DNA from: Bacteroides sp.
GTDB taxonomy: Bacteria; Bacteroidota; Bacteroidia; Bacteroidales; Bacteroidaceae
Direction of reading: 5' to 3'
DNA length: 64,000 bases
NCBI GenBank assembly: GCA_030152865.1
Contig: JASLIW010000053.1
Location: 1-64,000 of the forward strand
In this document: one piece after another, positions 8,413 through 16,582 of the stretch
Position numbering within the stretch: the stretch's first letter is position 1
How the letters are laid out: every line of letters starts with the position of its first letter
Translations under genes and position numbers: made by a program
The notes under the pieces: generated by a model
Seen by the model: the letters and a program-made list of their open reading frames with translations, nothing else
Databases searched by the model: none
What the model was told of the DNA's origin: nothing

Positions 8413-10275
8413 ATGACAAACCGAATAATTTTATCCCTAATCTGTGTATTATTGAGCATCCATTTTGGATCTGCACAAGACTTTACTTTTGCCGTACTTT
8501 CAGACACACATATATCTAAGAACAACCCAAAACCTGGGCAAGACTTAAAGCGTGTGATTGAAGATGCCAACCAAAACTCGGCCATAGAGTTTGTTCTTGT
8601 TTCAGGTGACTTGTCGGAAGAGGGAGACTACCGCTCACTTAGCATGGCTAAAGACTTACTTGACCAACTCAACAAACCTTACTATACAGTACTTGGCAAT
8701 CATGAAACCAAGTGGACCGAATCAGGAATGACTGATTATGGCAAGATATTTGGCAGCGAAACCATCCAGTTTGAGCACAAAGGATACTTATTCTTGGGCT
8801 TCAATACAGGCCCTTTACTCAGAATGGCAGATGGACATGTGGTACCTCAGGTCATTGATTGGCTCAAAAAAGAACTCTCAGCTGCAGGCAAGAATCAACC
8901 CACTTTTTTAGTCACCCACTACCCTTTGAAGGATGGTGATGTAGACAACTGGTATGATGTAACAGATGCTGTAAGACCTTTCAACATCAAAGCATTTATT
9001 GGTGGACACTACCACAGCAATCGGATTTTTGAATACGATGGCATACCTGGCTTTCTGAATCGATCTACTATGGCCGACAAAACAAGAGAGCCTGGTTACA
9101 CCCTCTATGAAATACAGGGAGACTCCCTATTTATCTCTGAAAAAGTAGTAGGTAAAGCACCTCAGCAGTGGGCATCACTTTCTCTGACCGAAACCTATTA
9201 TGCAGAAGAAGGCAGCAAAGATAAATACCCTGATTATTCAGTCAACTCAATCTACCCTCATGTGGAGCGAGTTTGGCTAAAAAAGACAGGTGTAGGTATC
9301 TACAGTTCTCCGGTACTCTATAAAAAGACACTTTATGTAGGTGATGATAAGGGATACTTAAGTGCTTACAAAGCCTCAACAGGACAAAAGCTTTGGAGTT
9401 TCAAAGCTGAGCATCGCATACTAGGTACTCCTGACGTAAAAGATGGTGTTGTGGTATTTGGATCTGCTGATGAAAAAATATATGGACTAAATGCGAAAAA
9501 TGGAAAACTAAAGTGGACTGTTCAAGCCGATGCTCCTGTTTTAGGCGCTGTAACTATTGACAAAGGCCTTGCTTATATCGGCGCAAGCGACGGAGCCTTT
9601 AGAGCTATCGACATCCATACAGGAGAAGAAGTGTGGACTTATAGACAGGTAAAAGGCTATATCGAGACCAAGCCTCTACTTACAGATCAGCTCGTAATCT
9701 TCGGAGCTTGGGACAATACCCTCTATGCACTTAATAAACGTGATGGCTCAGAACAATGGAAATGGACGGGCGGTATTAAAGGTATGCACTTCTCGCCTGC
9801 TGCGGTTTGGCCAGTAGCCGCTCATGGAAAAGTCTTTATCACAGACCCCAAACGAGCAATGACAGCCATAGATCTTGAAACAGGAGAAACAGTGTGGCGC
9901 ACAAGCCAATCTATGGTCCGTGAAACCATCGGGCTTTCTGAAGATAAAAAACGAATATTTAGCAAAACGATGAATGATAGCATCGTATGCTATTCTGCCC
10001 TATCCAACACCCCTCAGCAGCTTTGGTCTACAGATGTAGGCTTTGGTTATGAGCATGCACCCTCTATGCAGGTTGAAAAAGACGGAGTGATGTATGGCAG
10101 TACTAAAAATGGACTCATTTTTGCACTAGATGGAAAGACAGGCCACCTCCTCTGGAAACACAAGGTAGGAAACTCACTCATAAGCACAGTAGTGCCCGTA
10201 GATGCCACAAGTCTATACTTTACTGCCACAGGTGGTGAAGTAGGTTTACTAAAATGGAATAATAAAAAGAAATAA
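8413..10275 (+). CDS. Exported calcineurin-like metallophosphoesterase fused to a PQQ-type beta-propeller
   Basis: The 620-residue protein has a signal peptide (residues 1-21). The metallophosphoesterase domain (about 23-270) shows all metal-binding blocks: DTH (Asp31, His33), GD (Asp66), GNHE (Asn96, His97), THYP and GGHYH (His199, His201). From about 280 to the end, blades such as LYVGDDKGYLSAYKASTGQKLWSF and IYGLNAKNGKLKW match the PQQ/PQQ-like propeller repeat, which here need not bind PQQ. It acts outside the cytoplasm on an unknown phosphate ester. In this operon a phosphorylated wall polymer or lipid-linked intermediate is possible, but that is inference. It begins 15 bp after the amidase gene. 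Confidence 0.85.
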   Translation: MTNRIILSLICVLLSIHFGSAQDFTFAVLSDTHISKNNPKPGQDLKRVIEDANQNSAIEFVLVSGDLSEEGDYRSLSMAKDLLDQLNKPYYTVLGNHETKWTESGMTDYGKIFGSETIQFEHKGYLFLGFNTGPLLRMADGHVVPQVIDWLKKELSAAGKNQPTFLVTHYPLKDGDVDNWYDVTDAVRPFNIKAFIGGHYHSNRIFEYDGIPGFLNRSTMADKTREPGYTLYEIQGDSLFISEKVVGKAPQQWASLSLTETYYAEEGSKDKYPDYSVNSIYPHVERVWLKKTGVGIYSSPVLYKKTLYVGDDKGYLSAYKASTGQKLWSFKAEHRILGTPDVKDGVVVFGSADEKIYGLNAKNGKLKWTVQADAPVLGAVTIDKGLAYIGASDGAFRAIDIHTGEEVWTYRQVKGYIETKPLLTDQLVIFGAWDNTLYALNKRDGSEQWKWTGGIKGMHFSPAAVWPVAAHGKVFITDPKRAMTAIDLETGETVWRTSQSMVRETIGLSEDKKRIFSKTMNDSIVCYSALSNTPQQLWSTDVGFGYEHAPSMQVEKDGVMYGSTKNGLIFALDGKTGHLLWKHKVGNSLISTVVPVDATSLYFTATGGEVGLLKWNNKKK

Positions 10276-10296
10276 AACAATATTAAACTTAATCAC

Positions 10297-11760
10297 ATGA
10301 AAACTAGAATTAATTGCTTCATCCCATTTATTGATGAGAATCAGGTAAAAGAGACCTTGCAAAATATAAAGAAGTCTGATGTTGAAACAAACATATACCT
10401 TCTCCACACTCAAAATACAGCTACATCAGAAGTATTAGGATGTAAGGTGCTCCATGTTCCTGCATTGACTGCCTCTGCAACAATACAACAGCTCGCCAAA
10501 TACCAAGATTCAGATTACAGCTTACTCTACACTAAATATACAACACTCGAACTAGGCTACTTTGCTTTAGAACGGATGATAAAGATAGGTAACGATACAA
10601 AAGCAGGTCTTCTTTATGCAGACCACTATCAAATTGTAGGGGATGATAAAAAGAATGCACCCGTTATTGATTATCAAAAAGGAAGCCTAAGAGATGACTT
10701 CAACTTTGGTTCAGTCTTACTGTTCAATACCAAAGCTTTGGTAGAATCAGCTCATAGAATGAAAGCAGACTATACAGCAGCTGGATTGTATGATCTACGC
10801 TTAAAGCTGAGCCAAAAATACAGCATAGAACACATCAATGAATACCTCTATTCGGAAGTAGAAAAAGACACACGTAAGAGTGGAGAAAAGATATTCGACT
10901 ATGTGGACCCTAAAAATAGAGGTATCCAAATTGAAATGGAAAAAGCCTGTACCGAACACCTAAAGGAAATTGGTGGCTACTTAAAACCTGAGTTTACGCA
11001 CATAGAATTTGATGCGGATGAATTCGAATATAAGGCCTCTGTCTTAATTCCTGTTCGAAACCGTATTAAAACCGTTAAGGACGCTATCGCCTCTGTTTTA
11101 AAGCAGAAAACCAACTTCAATTTCAATCTGCTCATCATTGACAATCACTCTACCGATGGAACTACAGAGGCCATACAGAGCTTTGATGACGAGCGCATTA
11201 TTCACATCATACCTGAGCGAAAAGACTTGGGAATAGGTGGTTGCTGGAACGTAGGTGTACATCACCCCAAGTGTGGAAAGTTTACAGTACAATTAGACAG
11301 CGATGATGTCTATAGCGATGAAAACACTCTTCAAACCATCGTAGATGCTTTTTACGAACAAAACTGCGCCATGGTAGTGGGTACCTATATGATGACAGAC
11401 TTTAATATGAATCAGATTGCTCCAGGCATCATAGACCACAAAGAGTGGACCCCAGAAAATGGTCGCAATAATGCACTACGCATTAACGGATTAGGAGCTC
11501 CTCGTGCCTTTTACACACCTGTACTAAGAGAAGTCAAGGTACCAAACACCAGCTATGGTGAGGATTATGCCCTAGGACTAAACTTCTCACGCAACTACCA
11601 AATTGGACGCATCTATGATGTGCTTTACCTCTGTCGTAGGTGGGAAGACAATTCTGATGCATCACTAGATGTCGTGAAAATGAATGCACATAACACCTAC
11701 AAAGACCGTATACGTACCTGGGAACTAGAAGCACGTATCAACTTGAATAAACAAAAGTAA
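10297..11760 (+). CDS. Tandem-domain family 2 glycosyltransferase, cytoplasmic
   Basis: The 487-residue protein has no signal peptide or membrane helix. Residues about 245-487 form a GT-A/GT2 domain: ASVLIPVRNRIKTVKDAIASVLKQ, IIDNHSTDGT, a metal-binding LDSDD (Asp333, Asp335) and GEDYALGLNFSR. Residues 1-235 look like a second, degenerate GT-A domain (INCFIPFID..., LLYADHYQI in place of a DxD). Donor and acceptor are unknown. It is separated by 2 bp from the DUF4922 gene, and the two probably act together on a sugar-phosphate or nucleotide-sugar. A glycosyltransferase inside a degradative wall-salvage operon is unexpected and may mean rebuilding of a glycan from salvaged sugar. Confidence 0.8.
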   Translation: MKTRINCFIPFIDENQVKETLQNIKKSDVETNIYLLHTQNTATSEVLGCKVLHVPALTASATIQQLAKYQDSDYSLLYTKYTTLELGYFALERMIKIGNDTKAGLLYADHYQIVGDDKKNAPVIDYQKGSLRDDFNFGSVLLFNTKALVESAHRMKADYTAAGLYDLRLKLSQKYSIEHINEYLYSEVEKDTRKSGEKIFDYVDPKNRGIQIEMEKACTEHLKEIGGYLKPEFTHIEFDADEFEYKASVLIPVRNRIKTVKDAIASVLKQKTNFNFNLLIIDNHSTDGTTEAIQSFDDERIIHIIPERKDLGIGGCWNVGVHHPKCGKFTVQLDSDDVYSDENTLQTIVDAFYEQNCAMVVGTYMMTDFNMNQIAPGIIDHKEWTPENGRNNALRINGLGAPRAFYTPVLREVKVPNTSYGEDYALGLNFSRNYQIGRIYDVLYLCRRWEDNSDASLDVVKMNAHNTYKDRIRTWELEARINLNKQK

Positions 11761-11762
11761 AG

Positions 11763-12686
11763 ATGAGAAAACAGGTCGATCAACTAATTGAAGAGCAGAT
11801 GAGCGCATGGCCTTTGGCCGCCAAAAACTTTGAAGCTTTAGCTCAGGTGCAAACCAAAGAGATACTTGTTAAGGATAAGAACTACCGTGTTCAGTTTAAC
11901 CCTGCTCGTATCGTTTCTTCAGGTGCAAAGGTAGATGCTAAATCGATACAAGAACGCAAGTGTTTTCTATGCTCAGAAAATCGTCCACAAGAACAAAAAG
12001 GGGTGGCTTATAAGCAGTACATAGTGCTGCTTAACCCCTTTCCTATTTTTCCAAGGCACTTAACTATTCCTGATATCCAACATCTCGATCAGCTCATTGC
12101 TGGACGTATGGAGGATATGTTAGACCTTGCCGAGCAACTCCAGGAGTATGTGCTCTTCTACAATGGTCCTAAGTGTGGAGCCTCAGCACCTGATCACATG
12201 CATTTTCAGGCAGGAAATAAAGGTTTTTTACCCTTAGAAACGAAGCTCCATACCTTTAAGAAGGAATTCATTTTTAAACATCATTCGGCTCAGCTATCGC
12301 TGCTAGATGATCAGCCCAGAAACAGCCTTCTGATTGAAGGAACAAATCAAGAAGATATCGCTGATTTATTTCAGAAGGTATATGACTTACTCCCCATCCA
12401 AGCTGGAGAGAAGGAGCCTATGCTCAATCTATTGGCTTGGAAAGAGCAAGACACTTGGTATCTCATCCTTCTTCTTAGAAAGAAACATCGTCCAAGCTGT
12501 TATTTTGCTGAAGGAGAGAATAAACTACTAAGTAGCCCAGCATCTGTCGATCTGGGTGGGGTTTTTATCACCCCAATTGCTGCAGACTTTGAAAAGATGA
12601 GTGCAGCTAACATACAAGCAATCTTAGAGGAGGTCTCTCTCTCTAAAGCAGAAGTACTCACCCTCCTAAAACCACTTAGATTATGA
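11763..12686 (+). CDS. DUF4922 protein, GalT/HIT-superfamily nucleotidyltransferase-like
   Basis: This is a 307-residue cytoplasmic protein. It shows a CxxC pair (Cys67, Cys70), NPFPIFPRHLTIP (about 91-103) and GASAPDHMHFQAG, where His145-x-His147-x-Gln149 is the H-x-H-x-Q nucleophile signature of the galactose-1-phosphate uridylyltransferase, Ap4A phosphorylase and GDP-galactose phosphorylase branch of HIT-like proteins. It could therefore move a nucleotidyl group between phosphate and a sugar phosphate. It sits 2 bp after a glycosyltransferase and overlaps the SpoIID gene by 4 bp, so translation of the three is coupled. No substrate is known to me. The motif reading is direct, the function is inferred. 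Confidence 0.75.
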   Translation: MRKQVDQLIEEQMSAWPLAAKNFEALAQVQTKEILVKDKNYRVQFNPARIVSSGAKVDAKSIQERKCFLCSENRPQEQKGVAYKQYIVLLNPFPIFPRHLTIPDIQHLDQLIAGRMEDMLDLAEQLQEYVLFYNGPKCGASAPDHMHFQAGNKGFLPLETKLHTFKKEFIFKHHSAQLSLLDDQPRNSLLIEGTNQEDIADLFQKVYDLLPIQAGEKEPMLNLLAWKEQDTWYLILLLRKKHRPSCYFAEGENKLLSSPASVDLGGVFITPIAADFEKMSAANIQAILEEVSLSKAEVLTLLKPLRL

Positions 12687-13999
12687 AAGCTCCACAAGTA
12701 AGCGTAGGTGTTCTATTCGCCAAACGCATAAAATTCACACTACATACCCCCTACCTCATTAACGGGCAGGAGACAATTGGCCCTCAGGAGGTATACCTTA
12801 TGGATAAACAGATCGTTTGGAATCATATTCTGTACGATGAGCTAGTATTTATCCCCATTGACTCTGATACCGCTTACTTTGAGCTCAAGGATGTAACAAT
12901 AGGTATCAATTTCCACTGGCAACGAGATGAGAACCAACAGTTCCGAGGCTCATTGCGGATTATCGTAGAGGAAGACAAGCTCACAGCTATCAACATTCTC
13001 CCTGTTGAAGAGTACTTGGTCAGTGTAATTTCTTCAGAAATGAGTGCGAATGCCTCACTAGAGCTTTTAAAAGCACATGCGGTTATTTCACGTAGCTGGT
13101 TACTGGCTCAAATACAAAAAAACAAAGATATACAAGCCAAGCAATTTGAATCTACAGATCAGCCTATCCAAACTGAGACTGAACACATCGTCTGGTACGA
13201 CAAAGAAGATCATAGCAACTTCGATGTTTGTGCAGACGACCACTGCCAACGGTATCAGGGAATTACTCGTGCAACAACACCTCTGGTTCAACAAGCGGTA
13301 GATGAAACAGAAGGCGAAATACTTATGTACAATGGACGTATCTGTGATGCACGCTTCTCAAAATGCTGTGGCGGTGTTTTCGAGGAGTTTTCTAGCTGTT
13401 GGGAAAACTCTTCACATCCCTACCTAAGTAAAAAAAGAGATTCACTCAGCTCAACTACTATTCCTAACTTAAAGAAAGAAAGTGAGGCTGAATCTTGGAT
13501 CCTAGGCTCAGCAGAAGCGCTTTGCAACACGACTGATAAACAAATTCTAAGTCAAGTATTAAACAACTATGACCAAGAAACAACCGACTTCTACCGTTGG
13601 AGAGTAAGCTACACACAGCAAGAACTGGCTCAGCTCATTTATAAAAACACTGGAATAGACTTTGGAGGAATCACGGACTTAAAACCACTTACTAGAGGTA
13701 CATCTGCTCGTCTAATCACACTCCAAATCAAAGGAACAAAAAAGACACTTACCATTGGTAAAGAACTCGAAATAAGAAGGGTACTATCTAATTCACACCT
13801 CTACAGTTCTGCTTTTGTAGTACAAAAAGGAGAGCTAAAAGATGGTCTACCTCAACAGTTCACGCTTATTGGAGCTGGCTGGGGACATGGAGTAGGTTTG
13901 TGCCAAATCGGTGCGGCCGTCATGGGTGAGCAAGGAAAAACCTATGAAGAAATCTTGCTTCACTACTACATTGATGCCGAAATCAAGAAAAACTATTAA
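12683..13999 (+). CDS. SpoIID/LytB-domain protein (lytic transglycosylase family) without signal peptide
   Basis: The 438-residue protein carries the SpoIID signature LPVEEYLVSVISSEM...ELLKAHAVISRSW, with Glu119 at the position of the catalytic glutamate. It also has HCQRYQG (HC metal-site residues), DETEGEILMYNG, FSKCCGGVFEE and a C-terminal GWGHGVGLCQIGA. SpoIID enzymes cleave denuded peptidoglycan strands leaving 1,6-anhydroMurNAc ends. The N-terminus (MKAPQVSVGVLFAKRIKFTL) lacks a hydrophobic signal, which is odd for a wall enzyme and suggests either cytoplasmic action on imported fragments or a non-classical route. It overlaps DUF4922 by 4 bp and lies 6 bp before an AmpG-like permease gene. 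Confidence 0.85.
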   Translation: MKAPQVSVGVLFAKRIKFTLHTPYLINGQETIGPQEVYLMDKQIVWNHILYDELVFIPIDSDTAYFELKDVTIGINFHWQRDENQQFRGSLRIIVEEDKLTAINILPVEEYLVSVISSEMSANASLELLKAHAVISRSWLLAQIQKNKDIQAKQFESTDQPIQTETEHIVWYDKEDHSNFDVCADDHCQRYQGITRATTPLVQQAVDETEGEILMYNGRICDARFSKCCGGVFEEFSSCWENSSHPYLSKKRDSLSSTTIPNLKKESEAESWILGSAEALCNTTDKQILSQVLNNYDQETTDFYRWRVSYTQQELAQLIYKNTGIDFGGITDLKPLTRGTSARLITLQIKGTKKTLTIGKELEIRRVLSNSHLYSSAFVVQKGELKDGLPQQFTLIGAGWGHGVGLCQIGAAVMGEQGKTYEEILLHYYIDAEIKKNY

Positions 14000-14005
14000 T
14001 GCGTA

Positions 14006-15316
14006 ATGGATAAGACTATGAATAAACAAAAACAAATAAGTCCTTGGGCCTGGGTACCTACCCTTTACTTTGCACAAGGTCTGCCCTATGTAGCGGTAAT
14101 GACTATTGCAGTAATTATGTACAAGCGTCTAGGACTATCCAACACAGACATTGCACTCTATACCTCCTGGTTATACCTACCTTGGGTTATCAAACCCCTT
14201 TGGAGCCCCTTTGTCGATTTAGTCAAAACGAAGAGAGCTTGGGTAGTAGCTATGCAAACACTTGTTGCTGCTGGCTTTGCAGGAGTAGCATTTTTTATTC
14301 CTACGACCTTTTTCGTACAGACTACCTTAGCCTTTTTCTGGCTCTTGGCTTTTAGTTCAGCCACCCATGACATAGCCGCTGATGGCTTCTATATGCTTGG
14401 GCTCAGTACTGGCGACCAATCACTTTTTGTAGGGATACGTAACACTGCCTATCGCTTGGCTACTATCTTTGGCCAAGGTGTATTGGTCATGTTTGCTGGA
14501 GCCATGGAAAAGGGATCTATATTCCCTACTACCAAAGGTAATATCCCCTTGGCCTGGAGTATCACCTTTTACTTGCTAGCAGGTATTTTTCTTGCTTTAG
14601 CACTGTATCATAAGCTTGTATTACCTCGTCCTGATGCAGATGTTAAGCGCCCTAATCTAAGTGCAAGTAACATCATCAAAGAGTTCTTTGCTACCTTCGT
14701 TTCTTTCTTTAAGAAAAAGGATTTAGGTCTCATGTTTTTCTTTATCCTCACTTACCGACTAGGCGAATCGCAGCTAGCTAAGATTACTTCACCTTTCCTA
14801 CTAGATCAGGCGGATGTAGGTGGACTAGCTTTAGAGACTGGCACCGTAGGGGTTATTTACGGAACAATAGGCGTAATAGCACTACTCCTCGGGGGTATCA
14901 TCGGTGGAATCTTAATCTCCAAGCATGGCTTTAGACATTGGATTATCCCTATGGCTATTGCAATCAATCTCCCGGATGTCTTATACGTATGGATGGCCTG
15001 GGCTACTCCAGACAATATCTGGCTCATTAGTAGCTGTGTAGCCTTAGAGCAGCTGGGCTATGGCTTTGGCTTCACAGCCTATATGCTTTACCTCATCTAC
15101 ATCGCTGAGGGAGAACACAAAACAGCTCACTATGCCATAGCTACAGGTTTTATGGCGCTAGGCATGATGCTCCCAGGTATGATTGCAGGTTGGATTCAAG
15201 ATCACATAGGCTATACCAACTTCTTTATTTGGGTGTGCATCTGTACTATCCCAGGTATTGTCGCCTCATTTTTAGTTAAGAACAAAATAGATCCAGATTT
15301 TGGACGTAAAAAATAG
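14006..15316 (+). CDS. ampG: AmpG-like MFS permease for muropeptides
   Basis: The 436-residue protein has 12 hydrophobic segments of the major facilitator fold. AmpG-type features include PTLYFAQGLPYVAVMTIAVIMYK near the N-terminus, LYLPWVIKPLWSPFVDLVKTKRAWVV, and SSATHDIAADGFYM at about residues 118-131 (compare the S-x-Q-D-I-x-x-D-x-x block of AmpG). AmpG imports GlcNAc-anhydroMurNAc, with or without peptide, from periplasm to cytoplasm. Its place right after the SpoIID gene (which makes anhydro ends) and before namZ and murTKQ supports this. A second in-frame ATG lies at 14018 and could be the real start. A more distant role in siderophore or other uptake is less likely. Confidence 0.82.
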   Translation: MDKTMNKQKQISPWAWVPTLYFAQGLPYVAVMTIAVIMYKRLGLSNTDIALYTSWLYLPWVIKPLWSPFVDLVKTKRAWVVAMQTLVAAGFAGVAFFIPTTFFVQTTLAFFWLLAFSSATHDIAADGFYMLGLSTGDQSLFVGIRNTAYRLATIFGQGVLVMFAGAMEKGSIFPTTKGNIPLAWSITFYLLAGIFLALALYHKLVLPRPDADVKRPNLSASNIIKEFFATFVSFFKKKDLGLMFFFILTYRLGESQLAKITSPFLLDQADVGGLALETGTVGVIYGTIGVIALLLGGIIGGILISKHGFRHWIIPMAIAINLPDVLYVWMAWATPDNIWLISSCVALEQLGYGFGFTAYMLYLIYIAEGEHKTAHYAIATGFMALGMMLPGMIAGWIQDHIGYTNFFIWVCICTIPGIVASFLVKNKIDPDFGRKK

Positions 15317-15324
15317 AATACAAG

Positions 15325-16557
15325 ATGAAAAAGATACAAACCTTATTACTCGCTATTTTTGCATTAAGCATACTACCCACACAAGCACAGAAAATAAGAA
15401 CAGGCATTGAGGTCCTCAAATCACAAAACTTTAAGATTCTAGAGGGAAAACGAGTAGGCTTAATAACTAATCCAACAGGAGTAGATAATCAGCTTAGGTC
15501 TACCGTAGATATCCTATACCATGCACCCAATGTTAATTTAGTGGCTCTTTATGGGCCCGAACACGGTGTGCGTGGTGATATACATGCTGGAGACAAAGTA
15601 GATAGCTCTACAGACCCAGCTACAGGATTGCCTGTACACTCTCTCTATGGAGCCACTCGCAAACCTACACCTGAGATGCTTGAGGATATAGATGTACTTG
15701 TGTATGATATTCAGGATATAGGCTGTCGCTCCTTTACTTATATCAGTACGATGGGAGTGGCAATGGAGGCTGCTGCCGAAAATGGAAAAGAGTTTGTTGT
15801 ACTAGACAGGCCTAACCCACTAGGAGGACACAAAGTAGAAGGGAACTTAGTAGAAGACCCCTATGTTTCATTTGTGAGTCAATTTAAAATCCCCTACCTC
15901 TATGGCTTAACTTGTGGTGAACTCGCGCTTCTTATAAACAATGAGTTTATGAAGGATAATCCCGTAGATTTAAAAGTGGTAAAAATGAAGAAGTGGAAGC
16001 GCAAGATGACCTATGAAGACACAGGCTTACAGTGGGTGCCGTCTTCACCACACATTCCTCATGCCCATTCAGCTGTATTTTATCCTGTTTCGGGTATCCT
16101 GGGCGAACTCGGGTATCTCTCTATTGGTGTAGGTTATACTATCCCTTTCCAAATGTTTGCCGCACCATGGATTCAAGCAGAAGAGTTTGCTCAGGCACTT
16201 AACGACTTAGGCCTTGAAGGTGTTATATTTAGACCCATTCACCTAAAACCGTTTTACTCAGTAGGAAAAGGTGAGCACCTACAGGGTGTACAAGTACACT
16301 TTAGTGACTATAAAAAAGTTCAGCTGAGTGAAATTCAGTTCTATGTGATGCAGGAAATAGCTCGTCTATACCCAGATCGCAAGGTTTTTGAACATTGCAA
16401 CACAAAGAGATTCAATATGTTTGACAAGGTATGTGGATCAAACTATATCCGAGAAAAGTTTACAGAAACCAACAACTGGGAGGAAGTTAAAAGTTATTGG
16501 AATAAAGATATAAAAGAGTTCAAGCTACTTTCTAAAAAATACTATCTTTATAAGTAA
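15325..16557 (+). CDS. namZ: Exo-beta-N-acetylmuramidase NamZ-like protein (DUF1343/GH171), copy 2
   Basis: The 410-residue exported protein has signal MKKIQTLLLAIFALSILPTQAQ, with probable signal peptidase I cleavage after Ala21. DUF1343 blocks are KRVGLITNPTGVD, YGPEHGVRGDIHAGD, YDIQDIGCRSFTYISTMG, VLDRPNPLGG, WVPSSPHIPHAHSAVFYPVSG and ELGYLSIGVGYTIPFQMFAAPW. It is clearly diverged from the copy at 2687 (ELGYLSIGVG against PVSLGRGTEF near the active-site cleft), so the pair may differ in substrate length or aglycone. It follows ampG by 8 bp. The wording of its blocks is closer to the generic NamZ pattern than that of copy 1, hence the symbol here. Confidence 0.88.
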   Translation: MKKIQTLLLAIFALSILPTQAQKIRTGIEVLKSQNFKILEGKRVGLITNPTGVDNQLRSTVDILYHAPNVNLVALYGPEHGVRGDIHAGDKVDSSTDPATGLPVHSLYGATRKPTPEMLEDIDVLVYDIQDIGCRSFTYISTMGVAMEAAAENGKEFVVLDRPNPLGGHKVEGNLVEDPYVSFVSQFKIPYLYGLTCGELALLINNEFMKDNPVDLKVVKMKKWKRKMTYEDTGLQWVPSSPHIPHAHSAVFYPVSGILGELGYLSIGVGYTIPFQMFAAPWIQAEEFAQALNDLGLEGVIFRPIHLKPFYSVGKGEHLQGVQVHFSDYKKVQLSEIQFYVMQEIARLYPDRKVFEHCNTKRFNMFDKVCGSNYIREKFTETNNWEEVKSYWNKDIKEFKLLSKKYYLYK

Positions 16558-16582
16558 GTATTAACTTATAAATACATTAACT

